Positions 52,539 through 62,100 of a DNA stretch of 64,000 bases are shown piece after piece. The notes under the pieces are model-generated. The model ran no database searches. It was not told where the DNA came from and saw nothing but the letters and a program-made list of their open reading frames with translations. A program made the translations under genes and the position numbers. The stretch's first letter is position 1; each line of letters starts with the position of its first letter. Origin of the DNA: Cybelea sp963824595 (GTDB lineage: Bacteria; Vulcanimicrobiota; Vulcanimicrobiia; Vulcanimicrobiales; Vulcanimicrobiaceae); contig CAWGPY010000002.1 of the NCBI GenBank assembly GCA_963824595.1, forward strand, positions 372,001 to 436,000, given 5' to 3'.

Positions 52539-52868
52539 GTGAATCGAGAGATCGCCCAGAACCCCCGTTCTATGGATTCGCCGGAAGACGTCTCGCTGCA
52601 CGTGGGCCAGAGCGTCGAGCGACGGTTGCCTGGGCTCGGTTCGGCGGGCTACCAATGGTTTGCAACGGTCGATCCCGAGAGCGTCGCGCGCGTGACGCTT
52701 CGCCTTGCAGGCGATGCGGGCGAGAAGCAACCCTCGAGCGGCAGCACCGATGCAATCGCGACGATCGCGGCCTTCGCGCCCGGACGTGCGACCGTCGAAC
52801 TGATCCAGCGGCGAGCCTTCGAGGCGACGCCGCTGCGCACGATCGCGATCCGGATCACGGTGGCGTGA
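52539..52868 (+). CDS. Chagasin-like inhibitor of papain-type proteases (I42 family)
   Basis: A 109-residue protein from GTG 52539 (ATG at 52572 is possible). It has the chagasin order of loops: LPGLGSAGYQWF at the NPTTGY-W position, AIATIAAFAPGRATVELIQRRAFE (the GxGG/RPW-like region), then LRTIAIRITVA. The R-P-W of classical members is replaced by R-A-F. It is cytoplasmic by sequence. It lies 19 nt after a papain-like protease, so it could keep that enzyme off until release. Confidence 0.65.
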   Translation: MNREIAQNPRSMDSPEDVSLHVGQSVERRLPGLGSAGYQWFATVDPESVARVTLRLAGDAGEKQPSSGSTDAIATIAAFAPGRATVELIQRRAFEATPLRTIAIRITVA

Positions 52869-52875
52869 AGCCGGC

Positions 52876-53808
52876 ATGAGGTGGGCGTTCGCAGTCACAG
52901 CGGCGGCCGCAACGTTGACGGGGTGCGGCGGCTGGCAGCCTACGACGGAAGCCCCTGGCAGCGTTACCGACATCGAAGCCACGCTGCAGAGTCATCGGAC
53001 GTTTCACTACACGGGCAAGAAGCAATCCTTCGTCGTTCCTCCGGGCGTTCGAACGATTACGGTCGTTGCGCGCGGCGCCGGCGGCGGCGGAGCAGGGTCG
53101 GACGGAAACCTCAGTGGGCGCGGCGGCCGCGTGCACGCGATCATCCCGGTCGTGTCCGGCGAACGACTCTACGTTTTCGTTGGAGGCACCGTTCCGATAA
53201 GCAGCCCGTTGCAGCGCGGCGGCTATAACGGCGGCGGCAAACCGGGAGATTTTTCTTGCTGCGGTCGCGGCGGCGGCGGTGCATCGGACGTGCGAAAAGA
53301 CGGCGACGCGCTTAACGATCGCATCCTCGTGGCCGGCGGCGGCGGCGGACAGGGCGCCTGGAGTGACGGCGGCTTCGGCGGGCCCGGCGGAGGAATGACC
53401 GGCGGCTCCGGAGGCAGCGGCGACGGCGTCGGACCAGGCGGAGGCGGCGGGGGAGCAGCCGGCGGTTCGCAGGACGGTGGTGGCCCGGGCGGCGCGGGCG
53501 GCAAGCATGGTTATGGTCACGGGCAACGCGGCGAGTCGGGAACGCTCGGCGACGGCGGAATCGGCGGCCACGGCGGTGTTGGAGAGACCGGCTCGACCTT
53601 TGGCGGCGCGGGCGGCGGCGGGGGCGGCGGTTACTACGGTGGCGGCGGTGGCGGCGGAGGCCAGGGCGGTGGCGGCGGCTCCAGCGGAGCGTCAGGCGGC
53701 GGCGGTGGCGGCGGATCGTCGTACGTCGAGCCGCGCGCGAAACATGCGCGGATATGGCAAGGATGGAAAAACGCGACCGGCGATGGGCTCGTCGTCTTTT
53801 CTTGGTAA
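52876..53808 (+). CDS. Glycine-rich lipoprotein
   Basis: A 310-residue lipoprotein with lipobox LTGC at about residue 17. After a beta segment (FHYTGKKQSFVVPPGVRTITVVARGAGGG) it turns into a Gly-rich domain with runs such as GGYNGGGKPGDFSC and SSYVEPRAKHARIW, similar to the glycine-rich domain seen in adhesin-like and ALK-type proteins that fold as polyglycine-II helices. It is probably an exposed structural or adhesive protein. It begins 7 nt after the inhibitor gene, so it may belong to the same operon. Confidence 0.75.
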   Translation: MRWAFAVTAAAATLTGCGGWQPTTEAPGSVTDIEATLQSHRTFHYTGKKQSFVVPPGVRTITVVARGAGGGGAGSDGNLSGRGGRVHAIIPVVSGERLYVFVGGTVPISSPLQRGGYNGGGKPGDFSCCGRGGGGASDVRKDGDALNDRILVAGGGGGQGAWSDGGFGGPGGGMTGGSGGSGDGVGPGGGGGGAAGGSQDGGGPGGAGGKHGYGHGQRGESGTLGDGGIGGHGGVGETGSTFGGAGGGGGGGYYGGGGGGGGQGGGGGSSGASGGGGGGGSSYVEPRAKHARIWQGWKNATGDGLVVFSW

Positions 53809-53897
53809 GCCGTACTCGTAGTGCGGCATGGGGCCGATCCGATCCCGGCCACGCACGCGGTGAATCTCGGTGACAGTCAGGTGGGGTTCATCAGCCT

Positions 53898-54143
53898 ATG
53901 GCAAGGCCGCCGCAGTTCGAGCGCCCGGACGATCCGACCCGCGACGTTACCGCGGTGAAGGTTGCCATCAAACATCTCAATCCTGACGACCGCGCCCTGC
54001 TCATTGCGTGGCTGCTGCTCTACTATCAGGACGACGGCGCCATGTTCTCGCCGCAGATTACCCGGCGCCGCGACCGGATCACGCTCAACGGCACCGACTT
54101 CTGGCTTGCGCGCGTGCCACGCCACCGACGAAAGGCACAATAG
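53898..54143 (+). CDS. Small hypothetical protein
   Basis: An 81-residue protein with a helix-rich N-terminus and VKVAIKHLNPDDRALLIAWLLLYYQDDGAMF, which is an amphipathic helix, then FWLARVPRHRRKAQ. The stop lies 5 nt before the next gene's start. No family is recognised. Confidence 0.5.
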   Translation: MARPPQFERPDDPTRDVTAVKVAIKHLNPDDRALLIAWLLLYYQDDGAMFSPQITRRRDRITLNGTDFWLARVPRHRRKAQ

Positions 54144-54148
54144 AACCC

Positions 54149-54457
54149 GTGGCCACAAAAGCTCAGGTCGAAAAGGCGATCCTGGAACGCGAGGGCTTTC
54201 GCGTGGAACTCGAACCGTTCGAGGGTAAACGGGCGGCGCTGCCGCCGTACGACTATCCGGTGATGGCGCCGCAACGCTGGAAGGTTTCGGATTGGAAGAA
54301 CGCGCGGCTGAGCGCGTACCGTCTGCTGGTAAAGGGGATCAAGATCTATCGGGGGGACGGCGAGCCGATTACGCGAGACTTGCAGCTCGGCAAGCTGCGC
54401 GACTCGTACTATGAGGGCGCGTATGGGTCGCTGGAGCCGGCTTCTCCGGAACCGTAG
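54149..54457 (+). CDS. Small hypothetical protein
   Basis: A 102-residue protein from GTG 54149, charged and soluble (ILEREGFRVELEPFEGKRAALPPYDYPVMAPQRWKVSDWKNARLSAYRLLVKGIKIYRG). It probably forms a small alpha/beta fold. Immediately follows an 81-residue gene, so they may be co-transcribed. No family is recognised. Confidence 0.55.
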   Translation: MATKAQVEKAILEREGFRVELEPFEGKRAALPPYDYPVMAPQRWKVSDWKNARLSAYRLLVKGIKIYRGDGEPITRDLQLGKLRDSYYEGAYGSLEPASPEP

Positions 54458-54460
54458 CGC

Positions 54461-55366
54461 TTAGTGCGGGGCGACGCTTACGGTCGCACCGTAGGCTTGA
54501 AGTTGAAAGACGAATTTGGTCTTGACGCCGCCGTAGGGATATCTCCACAGCCCTACAAAGGCGTCGTACTTGTACGCCGGCCCGATGAAGACGTTGCCTT
54601 GAATCCAAAATTGGTGGATTTCGGCAGGCCCGGTAAGCGTCACGGTGCCGACCTGCGTTCCGTGCGTCCCGTTGAACGAGAAGCGGTGAATTAGTCGATT
54701 CCCGTTATCACCGATGGCAAGATACGAGCCATCCCATTCGACGTTTCCGGGAACGGGCACCGAATGGTTCAAGGTGACCGCCTGAAACCGCGAGCCACCC
54801 TTGCGGAGCTCGAAGAAGACCGGCGTGCTCGGCGTCACCCTCCCGTCGACGAAGAGATTGCCGCTCCCATCGTAGCCTCCATATAATACGTTTGCCTTGA
54901 TGACAAATAGCCTTGGAAGATGCCACTCGTCGTGCGGGGCCGGCCGGTAGATCGCCACTCCCGTAGTGGAGATAACGGCTAAACTTCCGGTTACACCGTC
55001 CACCGAACAGCCGTAGGCACTCGCCTGAGGGTCGGCGAGCGTCGCAACGGGTGAGGCCAGGCCGTGAGGATATTCATAAATCGCGCTTTGGGTCGTGATG
55101 AAAACGTTGCCATTTCGATCGGAGCACAAGCCACCCGTGTATCCGCCGTTGGATAGGGAACCCACCAACTTGACGCCGGGGAATGAATAGATCTTCGTGA
55201 CGCCTTGGCTTTGTCCGGAGACGTACAGCAGGTCCTTACCGGCCGCCAGCGGCAGCGTCCACGATCCGCTTTGGTGCGCGACGTCGGCCGGCGGCTGCGG
55301 TTGCCCGCAAGCGGTCAGCATTACGATCGCGGCGCCCAACCAGAGCGCGTTCGTACGGAGCGACAT
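54461..55366 (-). CDS. Propeller-like lipoprotein
   Basis: A 301-residue lipoprotein with lipobox LTAC at about residue 20. Its blades are GLCSDRNGNVFITTQSAIYEYP, GCSVDGVTGSLAVISTTGVAIYRP and YDGSGNLFVDGRVTPS, with a DKG-free pattern similar to the NHL-like lipoproteins at 28716 and 33655, but with cysteines at blade ends. It ends with YATVSVAPH-like strands. Function is unknown. Its start overlaps the upstream gene's stop by 1 nt. Confidence 0.7.
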   Translation of the reverse strand: MSLRTNALWLGAAIVMLTACGQPQPPADVAHQSGSWTLPLAAGKDLLYVSGQSQGVTKIYSFPGVKLVGSLSNGGYTGGLCSDRNGNVFITTQSAIYEYPHGLASPVATLADPQASAYGCSVDGVTGSLAVISTTGVAIYRPAPHDEWHLPRLFVIKANVLYGGYDGSGNLFVDGRVTPSTPVFFELRKGGSRFQAVTLNHSVPVPGNVEWDGSYLAIGDNGNRLIHRFSFNGTHGTQVGTVTLTGPAEIHQFWIQGNVFIGPAYKYDAFVGLWRYPYGGVKTKFVFQLQAYGATVSVAPH

Positions 55367-55929
55367 CAGCCGCTGAACGCCGGCTTATCGGCAGGCGGGC
55401 ACGGCTTCACCGGCTTGGGGTCGTCGGAGCGCGAGTCGAGCAGCCAGCATTCGTCGAGCACCGAGCAGTAGCACGCGCGCAGATAGAACGCATTGCGTTG
55501 CACGTCGAGGCGGTCCCACACCGCCGCGTCGGCCGGATTTTTGGGCAGATAGACGATCGTCACGATCTCGCCGGCCGTCAGCACGCGCTGTTGCAGATAT
55601 TGCGTAACGGTCGACCCGCGCCCCGTCGCGCCGCAGCACGCCGCCAACGCGGCCTCGGCCGTCGCGTACGCCTGGTTGCGGTAGTAGAGCGCGGCCCAGC
55701 GCACGCGGGCCGGCCCCGTGCCGGCGTTGCGCAGCGTGAAGTCGATCTTCTGCACGTTCGACGGAATGTCGGAGGTGCCGTACTGCAGGAAGGGCCAGAC
55801 GCTGGCCGACAAGAGCCGCTGTTGAATTCGCCCTTGCTGGACGGCGACCCAGAGCGACGCGACCGAGATGAGGATCGCCGCCGCCGCGACGACGAAATCG
55901 ATAAAGAAGCGCCCGGTGCGGTGTTCCAC
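55366..55929 (-). CDS. Single-pass membrane protein, unknown
   Basis: A 187-residue protein from GTG 55929 with one N-terminal membrane helix (FFIDFVVAAAAILISVASLWVAV) and a beta-rich external domain with FTLRNAGTGPARVRWAALYYRN and four or more cysteines (AACCGATG, YLRACYCSVLDECWL). The domain resembles a beta-sandwich in many bacterial membrane-anchored proteins. No function is assigned. Confidence 0.6.
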   Translation of the reverse strand: MEHRTGRFFIDFVVAAAAILISVASLWVAVQQGRIQQRLLSASVWPFLQYGTSDIPSNVQKIDFTLRNAGTGPARVRWAALYYRNQAYATAEAALAACCGATGRGSTVTQYLQQRVLTAGEIVTIVYLPKNPADAAVWDRLDVQRNAFYLRACYCSVLDECWLLDSRSDDPKPVKPCPPADKPAFSG

Positions 55930-55931
55930 CG

Positions 55932-56240
55932 TTAACCCTCCATCGGCGGCGCAACCGGTGCCGGCGTGCCGCGCGGCGGCCGGTGCAGGAACGACATCGA
56001 GACGTAGGCACCGATCCACGATCCCGCCGCGGCGAACAAGACGTAAGTCCAATCCCGCGTGTAGGTGATCACCGCGAACGACGAGAGCAGGTACCACGCG
56101 CTGCTCCACGTCGCCGCGGAGATGCGCCGGCGCCCCGAGACCGCGGCCGTGAAGAAGACGTAGACGGCATCGGTCGCGGCCGTGCTGAGCACGACGCCCA
56201 CGGCGAGCACGGGGTTGATCTGCGCGAGGTGTTGCAACAT
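55932..56240 (-). CDS. Small membrane protein
   Basis: A 102-residue protein with three membrane helices (MLQHLAQINPVLAVGVVLSTAATDAVYVFFTAAVSG, then WYLLSSFAVITYTRDWTYVLFAAAGSWIGAYVS) and a proline-rich end. The ATG at 56240 is 2 nt after the stop of the UPF0126 gene, which is its upstream neighbour. No family assigned. Confidence 0.6.
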   Translation of the reverse strand: MLQHLAQINPVLAVGVVLSTAATDAVYVFFTAAVSGRRRISAATWSSAWYLLSSFAVITYTRDWTYVLFAAAGSWIGAYVSMSFLHRPPRGTPAPVAPPMEG

Positions 56241-56242
56241 GC

Positions 56243-56902
56243 TTACTCCAGATCGTTGGTTGAGACGAGGGGCCGGGTTCTCCAATCGAAGCGGATGGCG
56301 AGCATCCGGATGAGGAACGTCAGGCCGATGGCGGCCCACGCCGCCACGCCGGACGAAACGGTCGTCTTCTCGACCAGCACGACGAACAGCGCGACGCCCG
56401 CGAGCGCGGCGAGCGCTAAGATCTGTCCGGGCAGCATCCAGATGCGGTTCACCAAGACGTCGCGCAGCAGTCCGCCGCCCACGCCGTTGACGACGCCGAC
56501 CAGGATGGCGGCCGGGATCGAGAGGCCCATCTGCAGCGTCATCTGGGCGCCGACGCAGGCGTACGCGCCAAGGCCCAGCGCGTCGACGACGTCGAGAAGC
56601 CCCTGATAGGCGGCTGCCGGTTTGCGGCCGCCGGCCAGCACGCTGCCGACCGTTCCCACGATCGCGCCGCAGAGCACGACGACGAGATAGCGCGGGTCCT
56701 GCAGCACCACCGGCACGTGCTGCAGGAAGATGCCGTCGCGCAGCAACCCGCCGCCCACGGCCGACACGAGCGCCATGACGAAGATGCCCGTGTAGTCGTA
56801 GCCGCAGCGCACGCCGAGGCCCGCTCCCGTGACGGCCCACACGAACGTCGCGCCGAGATCGAAGAACGGTGAAAGCTGGAACTCGCCCTGATAGTGATGC
56901 AT
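56243..56902 (-). CDS. UPF0126/TRIC-like membrane protein
   Basis: A 219-residue protein with two repeats of three helices, each with the GGG-L-RD signature: AVGGGLLRDGIFL and GVGGGLLRDVLVNRIW. UPF0126 (YicG) proteins are related to TRIC cation channels. The ATG at 56902 fits the start (MHHYQGEFQL). It heads a minus-strand operon of four genes down to 54461. Likely ion permeation, substrate unknown. Confidence 0.9.
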   Translation of the reverse strand: MHHYQGEFQLSPFFDLGATFVWAVTGAGLGVRCGYDYTGIFVMALVSAVGGGLLRDGIFLQHVPVVLQDPRYLVVVLCGAIVGTVGSVLAGGRKPAAAYQGLLDVVDALGLGAYACVGAQMTLQMGLSIPAAILVGVVNGVGGGLLRDVLVNRIWMLPGQILALAALAGVALFVVLVEKTTVSSGVAAWAAIGLTFLIRMLAIRFDWRTRPLVSTNDLE

Positions 56903-56988
56903 ATCGCTCGCGTTACGGCGTTTCGATAGGCCTCGAGTCCCACCATCCTGAATACGTCCGGCGCGAACCGAAAGGAGGCGCGTTAGCG

Positions 56989-57591
56989 TTGCTGAGGCCG
57001 GCAATCTTGACGTACGCAGGCATTTCTGCGGCCGCTCTCTTTTTTGCGTGCGCCGCGCCGTCGCGCGCGGCGACGGAGGTCTGCCCGGCACGGCTCGTCG
57101 GCTTATCGGCGCAGCGCGGCGTCTCCTCGAACGTGCGGTACTATCGCCTTGACGGCCTCGGCCTGCGAACGGTCCGGCGTTGCCTTTCCGGAAAGCGTCG
57201 CGGTTCGGCGGGCGTGGGTCGTAACGGCGAAGACGGACGGGGATGCCGCGTTCGGATGGGACGCTCACGGCACCGTGCTGTGCAACCCTCCGGATTTCGC
57301 TCCGAACGTCGCCACAAATTCGTCCACGCAACCGTTTCCAAAGCCGCCGACGCCGTATACCCGCCGATGCTCAAGGGGATCGTGACGAGCAATCTCGTTT
57401 CGGTCGTTTACGTCGCCGTCGATCCGGCCGGTAAACTCGCCGATGCGTGGGTCTTCGCGAGTTCCGGCTATCCGGCCGCGGACGCGGAGGCAATACGGAC
57501 CGCAAAGAGGTCGTCGTGCGTTCCGACGCTATCGTATTGCCGCCCCGCCGGGGGCACGTATCTGTTTCAGGTAGAGTTCGACCCGAACTGA
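56989..57591 (+). pseudogene. Secreted TonB C-terminal-domain protein, two frameshifts
   Basis: The TTG at 56989 follows AAAGGAGG. The first frame encodes a signal peptide (TYAGISAAALFFACAAPSRA) and a short domain up to YYRLDGLGLR. The coding quality then moves to a second frame (FPESVAVRRAWVVTAKTDGDAAFGWDAHGTVLCNPPDF) and returns to the first frame for the TonB-type C-terminal domain (VYPPMLKGIVTSNLVSVVYVAV, ASSGYPAADAEAIR). The two shifts lie at about 57165-57185 and 57330-57350. They compensate each other, so this may be two errors in sequence or a decayed gene. Confidence 0.6.
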
Positions 57592-57598
57592 GTCCGCC

Positions 57599-59179
57599 TC
57601 AGCCTCCGCGCAGCATCACGCGCGCCGCGTTCCAGCCGGAGGCGCCCATCACGCCGCCGCCGGGATGCGCGGCCGCGCCGCACAGGAACAGCCCGCGAAT
57701 CGGCGTGCTGTAGCTCGCAAAGCCGGGAACCGGACGGAAGGCGAAGAGCTGGTGCAGCGGCATCGCGCCCTGGAAGATGCTGCCGCCGGTGAGCCCGAAC
57801 GTCGTCTCGAGATCCACCGGCGTGAGGATCTGGCGGTCGATCACCGAGTCCTTGAAACCCGGCGCGTAGCGTTCGACGACGTCGAAGCACCGGTCGGCGT
57901 ATTCGTTGCGCAGCGCGTCGGTCCACGGCCCGTCCTTCAACCGGTAGGGCGCGTACTGCGTGAACATGGACATCAGGTGTTTGCCGGGCGGCGCGACGGT
58001 CGAGTCGAGCGACGACGGCATCGTGCACTCCACCACCGGCTCGCGCGAGAAGCTGCCGAACTTCGCGTCGTCGTACGCGCGCTCGATAAAATCCTGATCC
58101 GGGCAGAGGTGCACGGTGCCGAAGTGCTGCGGACCCGGTTCGTGGCCCGGCAGCGCCGTGAAGCTCGGCAGCCGCTCGAGCGCGACGTTGATCTTGCACG
58201 AGGCGCTGCTGTACGAAATGCGGGCGATGGCGTCGCGGAAGTCGGGCGGCAGCGCCGCGGGATCGAGCAGTTTCTCGAACGTCAGATGACAGTCCACGCC
58301 GCTGGCGACGCGCTTCGCGGTGAACTCCTCTCCGGTGGTCAGGGCAACGCCCGTCACGCGGTTGCCGCGCGTGAGTATGCGCGCCACCTCGGCCTCGGTG
58401 CGGATCTCCACGCCCAGGTCTTTCGCCGCCGCCGCGAGCGCCTGCGTGAGCCCTCCCATGCCGCCGCGCACGTAGCTCCACACGCCGCGCTTGCCGTTGG
58501 TCTCGCCCATGACGTGATGGAACAGCACGTAGGCGGTTCCCGGCATCGAGGGCGCCATGAACGCGCCGATGATCGCGTCCGTCGCGATCGTGCCTTTCAG
58601 CTCTTCCGACTCGAACCAGCGATCCAAGATCGGGCGTGCCGCGCCGGTGAGCACCTCGACGGCCTCGCCCATCGCGGGCCCAAGCCGCTGCAGCGCGCGG
58701 CCCATCTTGCCGGCCTCCAGCATTTGGCCCAGGCTCGGATGGACGAGGTTCGGCGGAATCTGCGTGAGCGTCGGTTCGACGACCGAGGCAACGCGCTCGA
58801 GCATCGCCTCGTAGAGCGGATAGCTCTCGGCGTCGCGCCGGCTGAATTTCGCGATCTCGTCAACGTCGCGCGCCGAGCCCGTTCCCAGCATCAGATAGCG
58901 CCCGTCCAGGAACGGCGAGAACGAGGCCGGGTTACGTTCGATCGCCTCGAAGCCGTAATCGGTCAGGCGCAGATCGCGGATGATCTCCGGGCGGAAGAGG
59001 CTGTTGACGTAGGCCGCGGTCGACACCTTGAAGCCCGGAAACGTCTCCTCGGTGACGCACGCGCCGCCGACGACGTAGCGCCGCTCCAGCACGAGCACGC
59101 GCCATTTCGCGCGCGCCAGATAGCAGGCGGTCACGAGGCCGTTGTGGCCGCCGCCGATGACGATGGCGTCGTAGTTCAC
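57599..59179 (-). CDS. Phytoene-dehydrogenase-like FAD oxidoreductase (PYROXD2-like)
   Basis: A 526-residue flavoprotein with the Rossmann dinucleotide site MNYDAIVIGGGHNGLVTACYLARAKWRVLVLERR, GG(A)C motif VGGACVTEETFPG, and the C-terminal FAD site PIRGLFLCGAAAHPGGGVMGASGWNAARV. It is the amine-oxidase/phytoene-desaturase family, in the PYROXD2 branch found widely in bacteria. Substrate unknown; no carotenoid genes are nearby. The start lies 1 nt after the receptor's stop, so transcription is probably continuous. Confidence 0.88.
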   Translation of the reverse strand: MNYDAIVIGGGHNGLVTACYLARAKWRVLVLERRYVVGGACVTEETFPGFKVSTAAYVNSLFRPEIIRDLRLTDYGFEAIERNPASFSPFLDGRYLMLGTGSARDVDEIAKFSRRDAESYPLYEAMLERVASVVEPTLTQIPPNLVHPSLGQMLEAGKMGRALQRLGPAMGEAVEVLTGAARPILDRWFESEELKGTIATDAIIGAFMAPSMPGTAYVLFHHVMGETNGKRGVWSYVRGGMGGLTQALAAAAKDLGVEIRTEAEVARILTRGNRVTGVALTTGEEFTAKRVASGVDCHLTFEKLLDPAALPPDFRDAIARISYSSASCKINVALERLPSFTALPGHEPGPQHFGTVHLCPDQDFIERAYDDAKFGSFSREPVVECTMPSSLDSTVAPPGKHLMSMFTQYAPYRLKDGPWTDALRNEYADRCFDVVERYAPGFKDSVIDRQILTPVDLETTFGLTGGSIFQGAMPLHQLFAFRPVPGFASYSTPIRGLFLCGAAAHPGGGVMGASGWNAARVMLRGG

Positions 59180-59180
59180 G

Positions 59181-62100
59181 TTAGATACTCACCTTGAGGC
59201 TGAAGTAGGCGTTGAAGGGCTGCATGAGCGAGCTGGTCTGGTCGTTGTAGGTTCCGAAGTACGGCTCGTAGGGATAGCGCAGGAACGTCTGCACGTTCGC
59301 GCCGGGGTTGTAGGCGTTGCCGACCGGCGGCGACGACGGGCCGCCGATGAGATTCGTGTACGAGCACGTCGAGTTGCTCCAGTAGTACGTGAACGCGGTG
59401 TGCTGGCCGCCGAAGCACGTCTGCAGCAGGTTCGCCAGCGTCACCGTCGCGGTGATGCGCGGGCTGAGCTGATAGCCGACCTGCAGGTGGCCGAGCAGCT
59501 GCGCCGGCTCGCGGAACGCGCCGATCGCGTCGAACTGACCCGTGTAGGGATCGGGGATCGACAGCGCGGCCGCGCACGCCTGGTGGTTGGCGTTGAACGG
59601 TCCGCCGCCGGCGGCACCGTAAGGATAGCGCGGGTCGCCCACCGTCGTTCCCGGCAGCGGCTTGCCGCAGCCGGCGGCCGGGTCGATACCGGGCGTCGTC
59701 AGCGGAGCGCCGTAGCGGTTGCCCGCCACGAACTGAAACGACGGCGTGACCGTCAGGCGGTTGTGCCGGTAGTTCAGCAGCAGCGTCGCGACGTAGGGGA
59801 AGTTGAACGCGTTGACGCCCGAGCCGATCGGTCCGGGAAAGATCGAGAACGGCAGATAGGACGCCGACGGATCGAACAGCGAGAACGCCGGCGAGAGCCA
59901 GTACGGGTTCGCGACGTCGTTAGGCTTGCACGTGGAGTCGGGAATGCCGTCGGGGCGATAGCACGCCGCCGCCGGCAGCCCGCCGTAGGTCGTGGCGCCG
60001 CACATCGGCTGGCCGAACTGCTTCTTGCCGTAGGCCGAGCCGCCGGGCTGGCACGCCTTCGTATAGGCGTTGTACTGCGAGATGCCGGCGTTGATCGGCG
60101 AGAGCACGTTCGTGCCGTTCGGCAACAGGCTGTACTTCACGGTCGCGTACGTGTACGCGAACGACAGCTGCGCGGCGAAGCCGTTGCGGCTGAAATCGCC
60201 CTTGTCGAACTGGAACTCGAAGCCGGACGACGTCTGATAGCCGGCGTTGAGGCCCGAGGTGATGCCGGCGGTGTAGTTGATGTAGAAGTTCTCCACCTGA
60301 TCCTGCGTCTGGCGCAAGAACGGCGAGAACTTGAACGACATGTCGGTGCCCGGGAAGTGGTGCTCGAGCGAGAGGTCGCTGTTGTACGACACCGACGGGG
60401 CCACCGCGTGTCCCGGCGACGTGAATCCCAACGAGTAGAACTGCGCCAGAGTATCGGGCAAGTTCTGCTCGAGCGAGTTGTACTGCTCGTAGGCCGCGCT
60501 GGGCTGCTCGTTGTAGCGGCCGTAGCTCGCGCGCAGCACGGTGTTGGGGTTCATCGTGTAGGTCATGCCGAACCGCGGCTGCGGGATGTTGTAGTCGAAG
60601 GCGCCGGGCGTGTTCTGCAGGTTCGCGTTGACGTATTGCTTGCCGAAGCTCGAGCACGGCTGCTGCGAGTTGGTGCTCCACCGCCCCTTGCCCACCAGCG
60701 AGCTGCGGTCCACCAGCGTCAGCGTCTGCTTGTCGAAGCACGTGTCCTGGTTGAACGCGTTGAACCAGAAGTCGCGAGCGGCGCCCGTGACCGTGTTGGC
60801 CCCGACGTAGCTGTAGTTGTCCACGCGCAGGCCGAAGTTGAAAAAGAGCTTGTCGCTGGGGCGCCACTGATCGGTGAGCGAGTAGCCGGAGAAGTACGGC
60901 GTCACGGTGTTGTTCAGGCCGTACGCGCCGTTCTCGACCACGTAGTAGGCGCACGGGCCGCCGCCGCAGCTCAAGCCGCCGATGCCCGAGTTCTCGAGCG
61001 GGTTGCTGAGCTTTAAGAACGTGGGCAGCTGCCCGTAGGTCACGCCGCTGGCCTGCCCGTCGGAGCAGGTGGTGGGCACGGTGTGCGAGCCGTTGCCCGC
61101 GATGTGGTAGCAGGTGCCGCTCAGCGGGTCGTTCCTGTTCACCAGCACCGCGAACGCGTTGCCGTAGGCGTGGCCGTACGCGAACATCTGCTCGTTGTAG
61201 ATGCGCGCGCCGCTCGAGGTGGTGTAGCTGCCCTCGACCTGGACCAGGTTCTGCGGGTTGAGCTGGTCGGTGAACGAGAGGCTCACGCCGCGCGTGTGGT
61301 TGTTGATCTCGTAGTCGCCGGAGTCGTAGTAGGCGTACGGCTGCAGCGACATCATCGGGCCGTTCTCGATCCAGTCCGAGTAGTACGAGTAGACGTAGGC
61401 GCGAAGGAACGCGTTCGAGTTGAAATTCTTCTGGTACTGCAGCTTGAAGATCGCCTGGCCGTTGTAGCCGCGGTCGCGCTGGTTGTTGGGGTCGGGAATC
61501 GGCCCCTGGAACGGATGCGCGGGCGACGAGGGGTAGAAATAGGGCGTCACGAGCGACCGGTAGTTCGCGGGCAAGAACGTGCCGATCGGCCCCCGGTACT
61601 GATGCGTGTCGAGGTAGTAGGGCGGGTAGGCCCCGACCGTATTGATCCAGTTGTCGTAGCCTTCGTCGTTGACCGAGCTTAGGAACGTCGTGAAGATCTC
61701 GTCGTTGTCGTAGAGCAACTGCACGTCGTCGCGCAGGCCGTCGTTCTTGTGCGGGATGCCGACGTGCAGGTTCACCAGCGACGTTCGCGTGGCGACGTTG
61801 GCCGCGTTGATCGATCCGAATCCGATCGGCCCCAGAATCCAACCGGGCGTGCCGTTGGGGCCGACGTTCGGCTTACCGTTGGTGTAGCACGACGGCAGCA
61901 CGGTTCCGGGCAGGCCGGACGGCGCCGGGCACGAGCCCAGCTGCTGGCCGAACTCGCTCGTGTAGGCGGCGCCCGCAAACTGATCCACGTAGCGGTAATC
62001 CTGGTTGTAGCCGCCGATGCCGACGTAATACGAGAAGAGCCGGTCCGGCGTCGCGCCGCCGGCCTCGACGTTGAGGTTGTGATAGAAGATGGGCGTGCCG

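Noticed and set aside
53080..53720. Repetitive DNA in the Gly-rich gene, possible CRISPR
   Set aside because: The repeats are degenerate GGC/GGN codons inside an open frame, without constant repeat and variable spacer lengths.
59400..61842. Long open frames opposite or within the TonB-dependent receptor
   Set aside because: They are high-GC shadow frames rich in Arg and Ala without domains, and the receptor frame shows signal peptide, plug and barrel.
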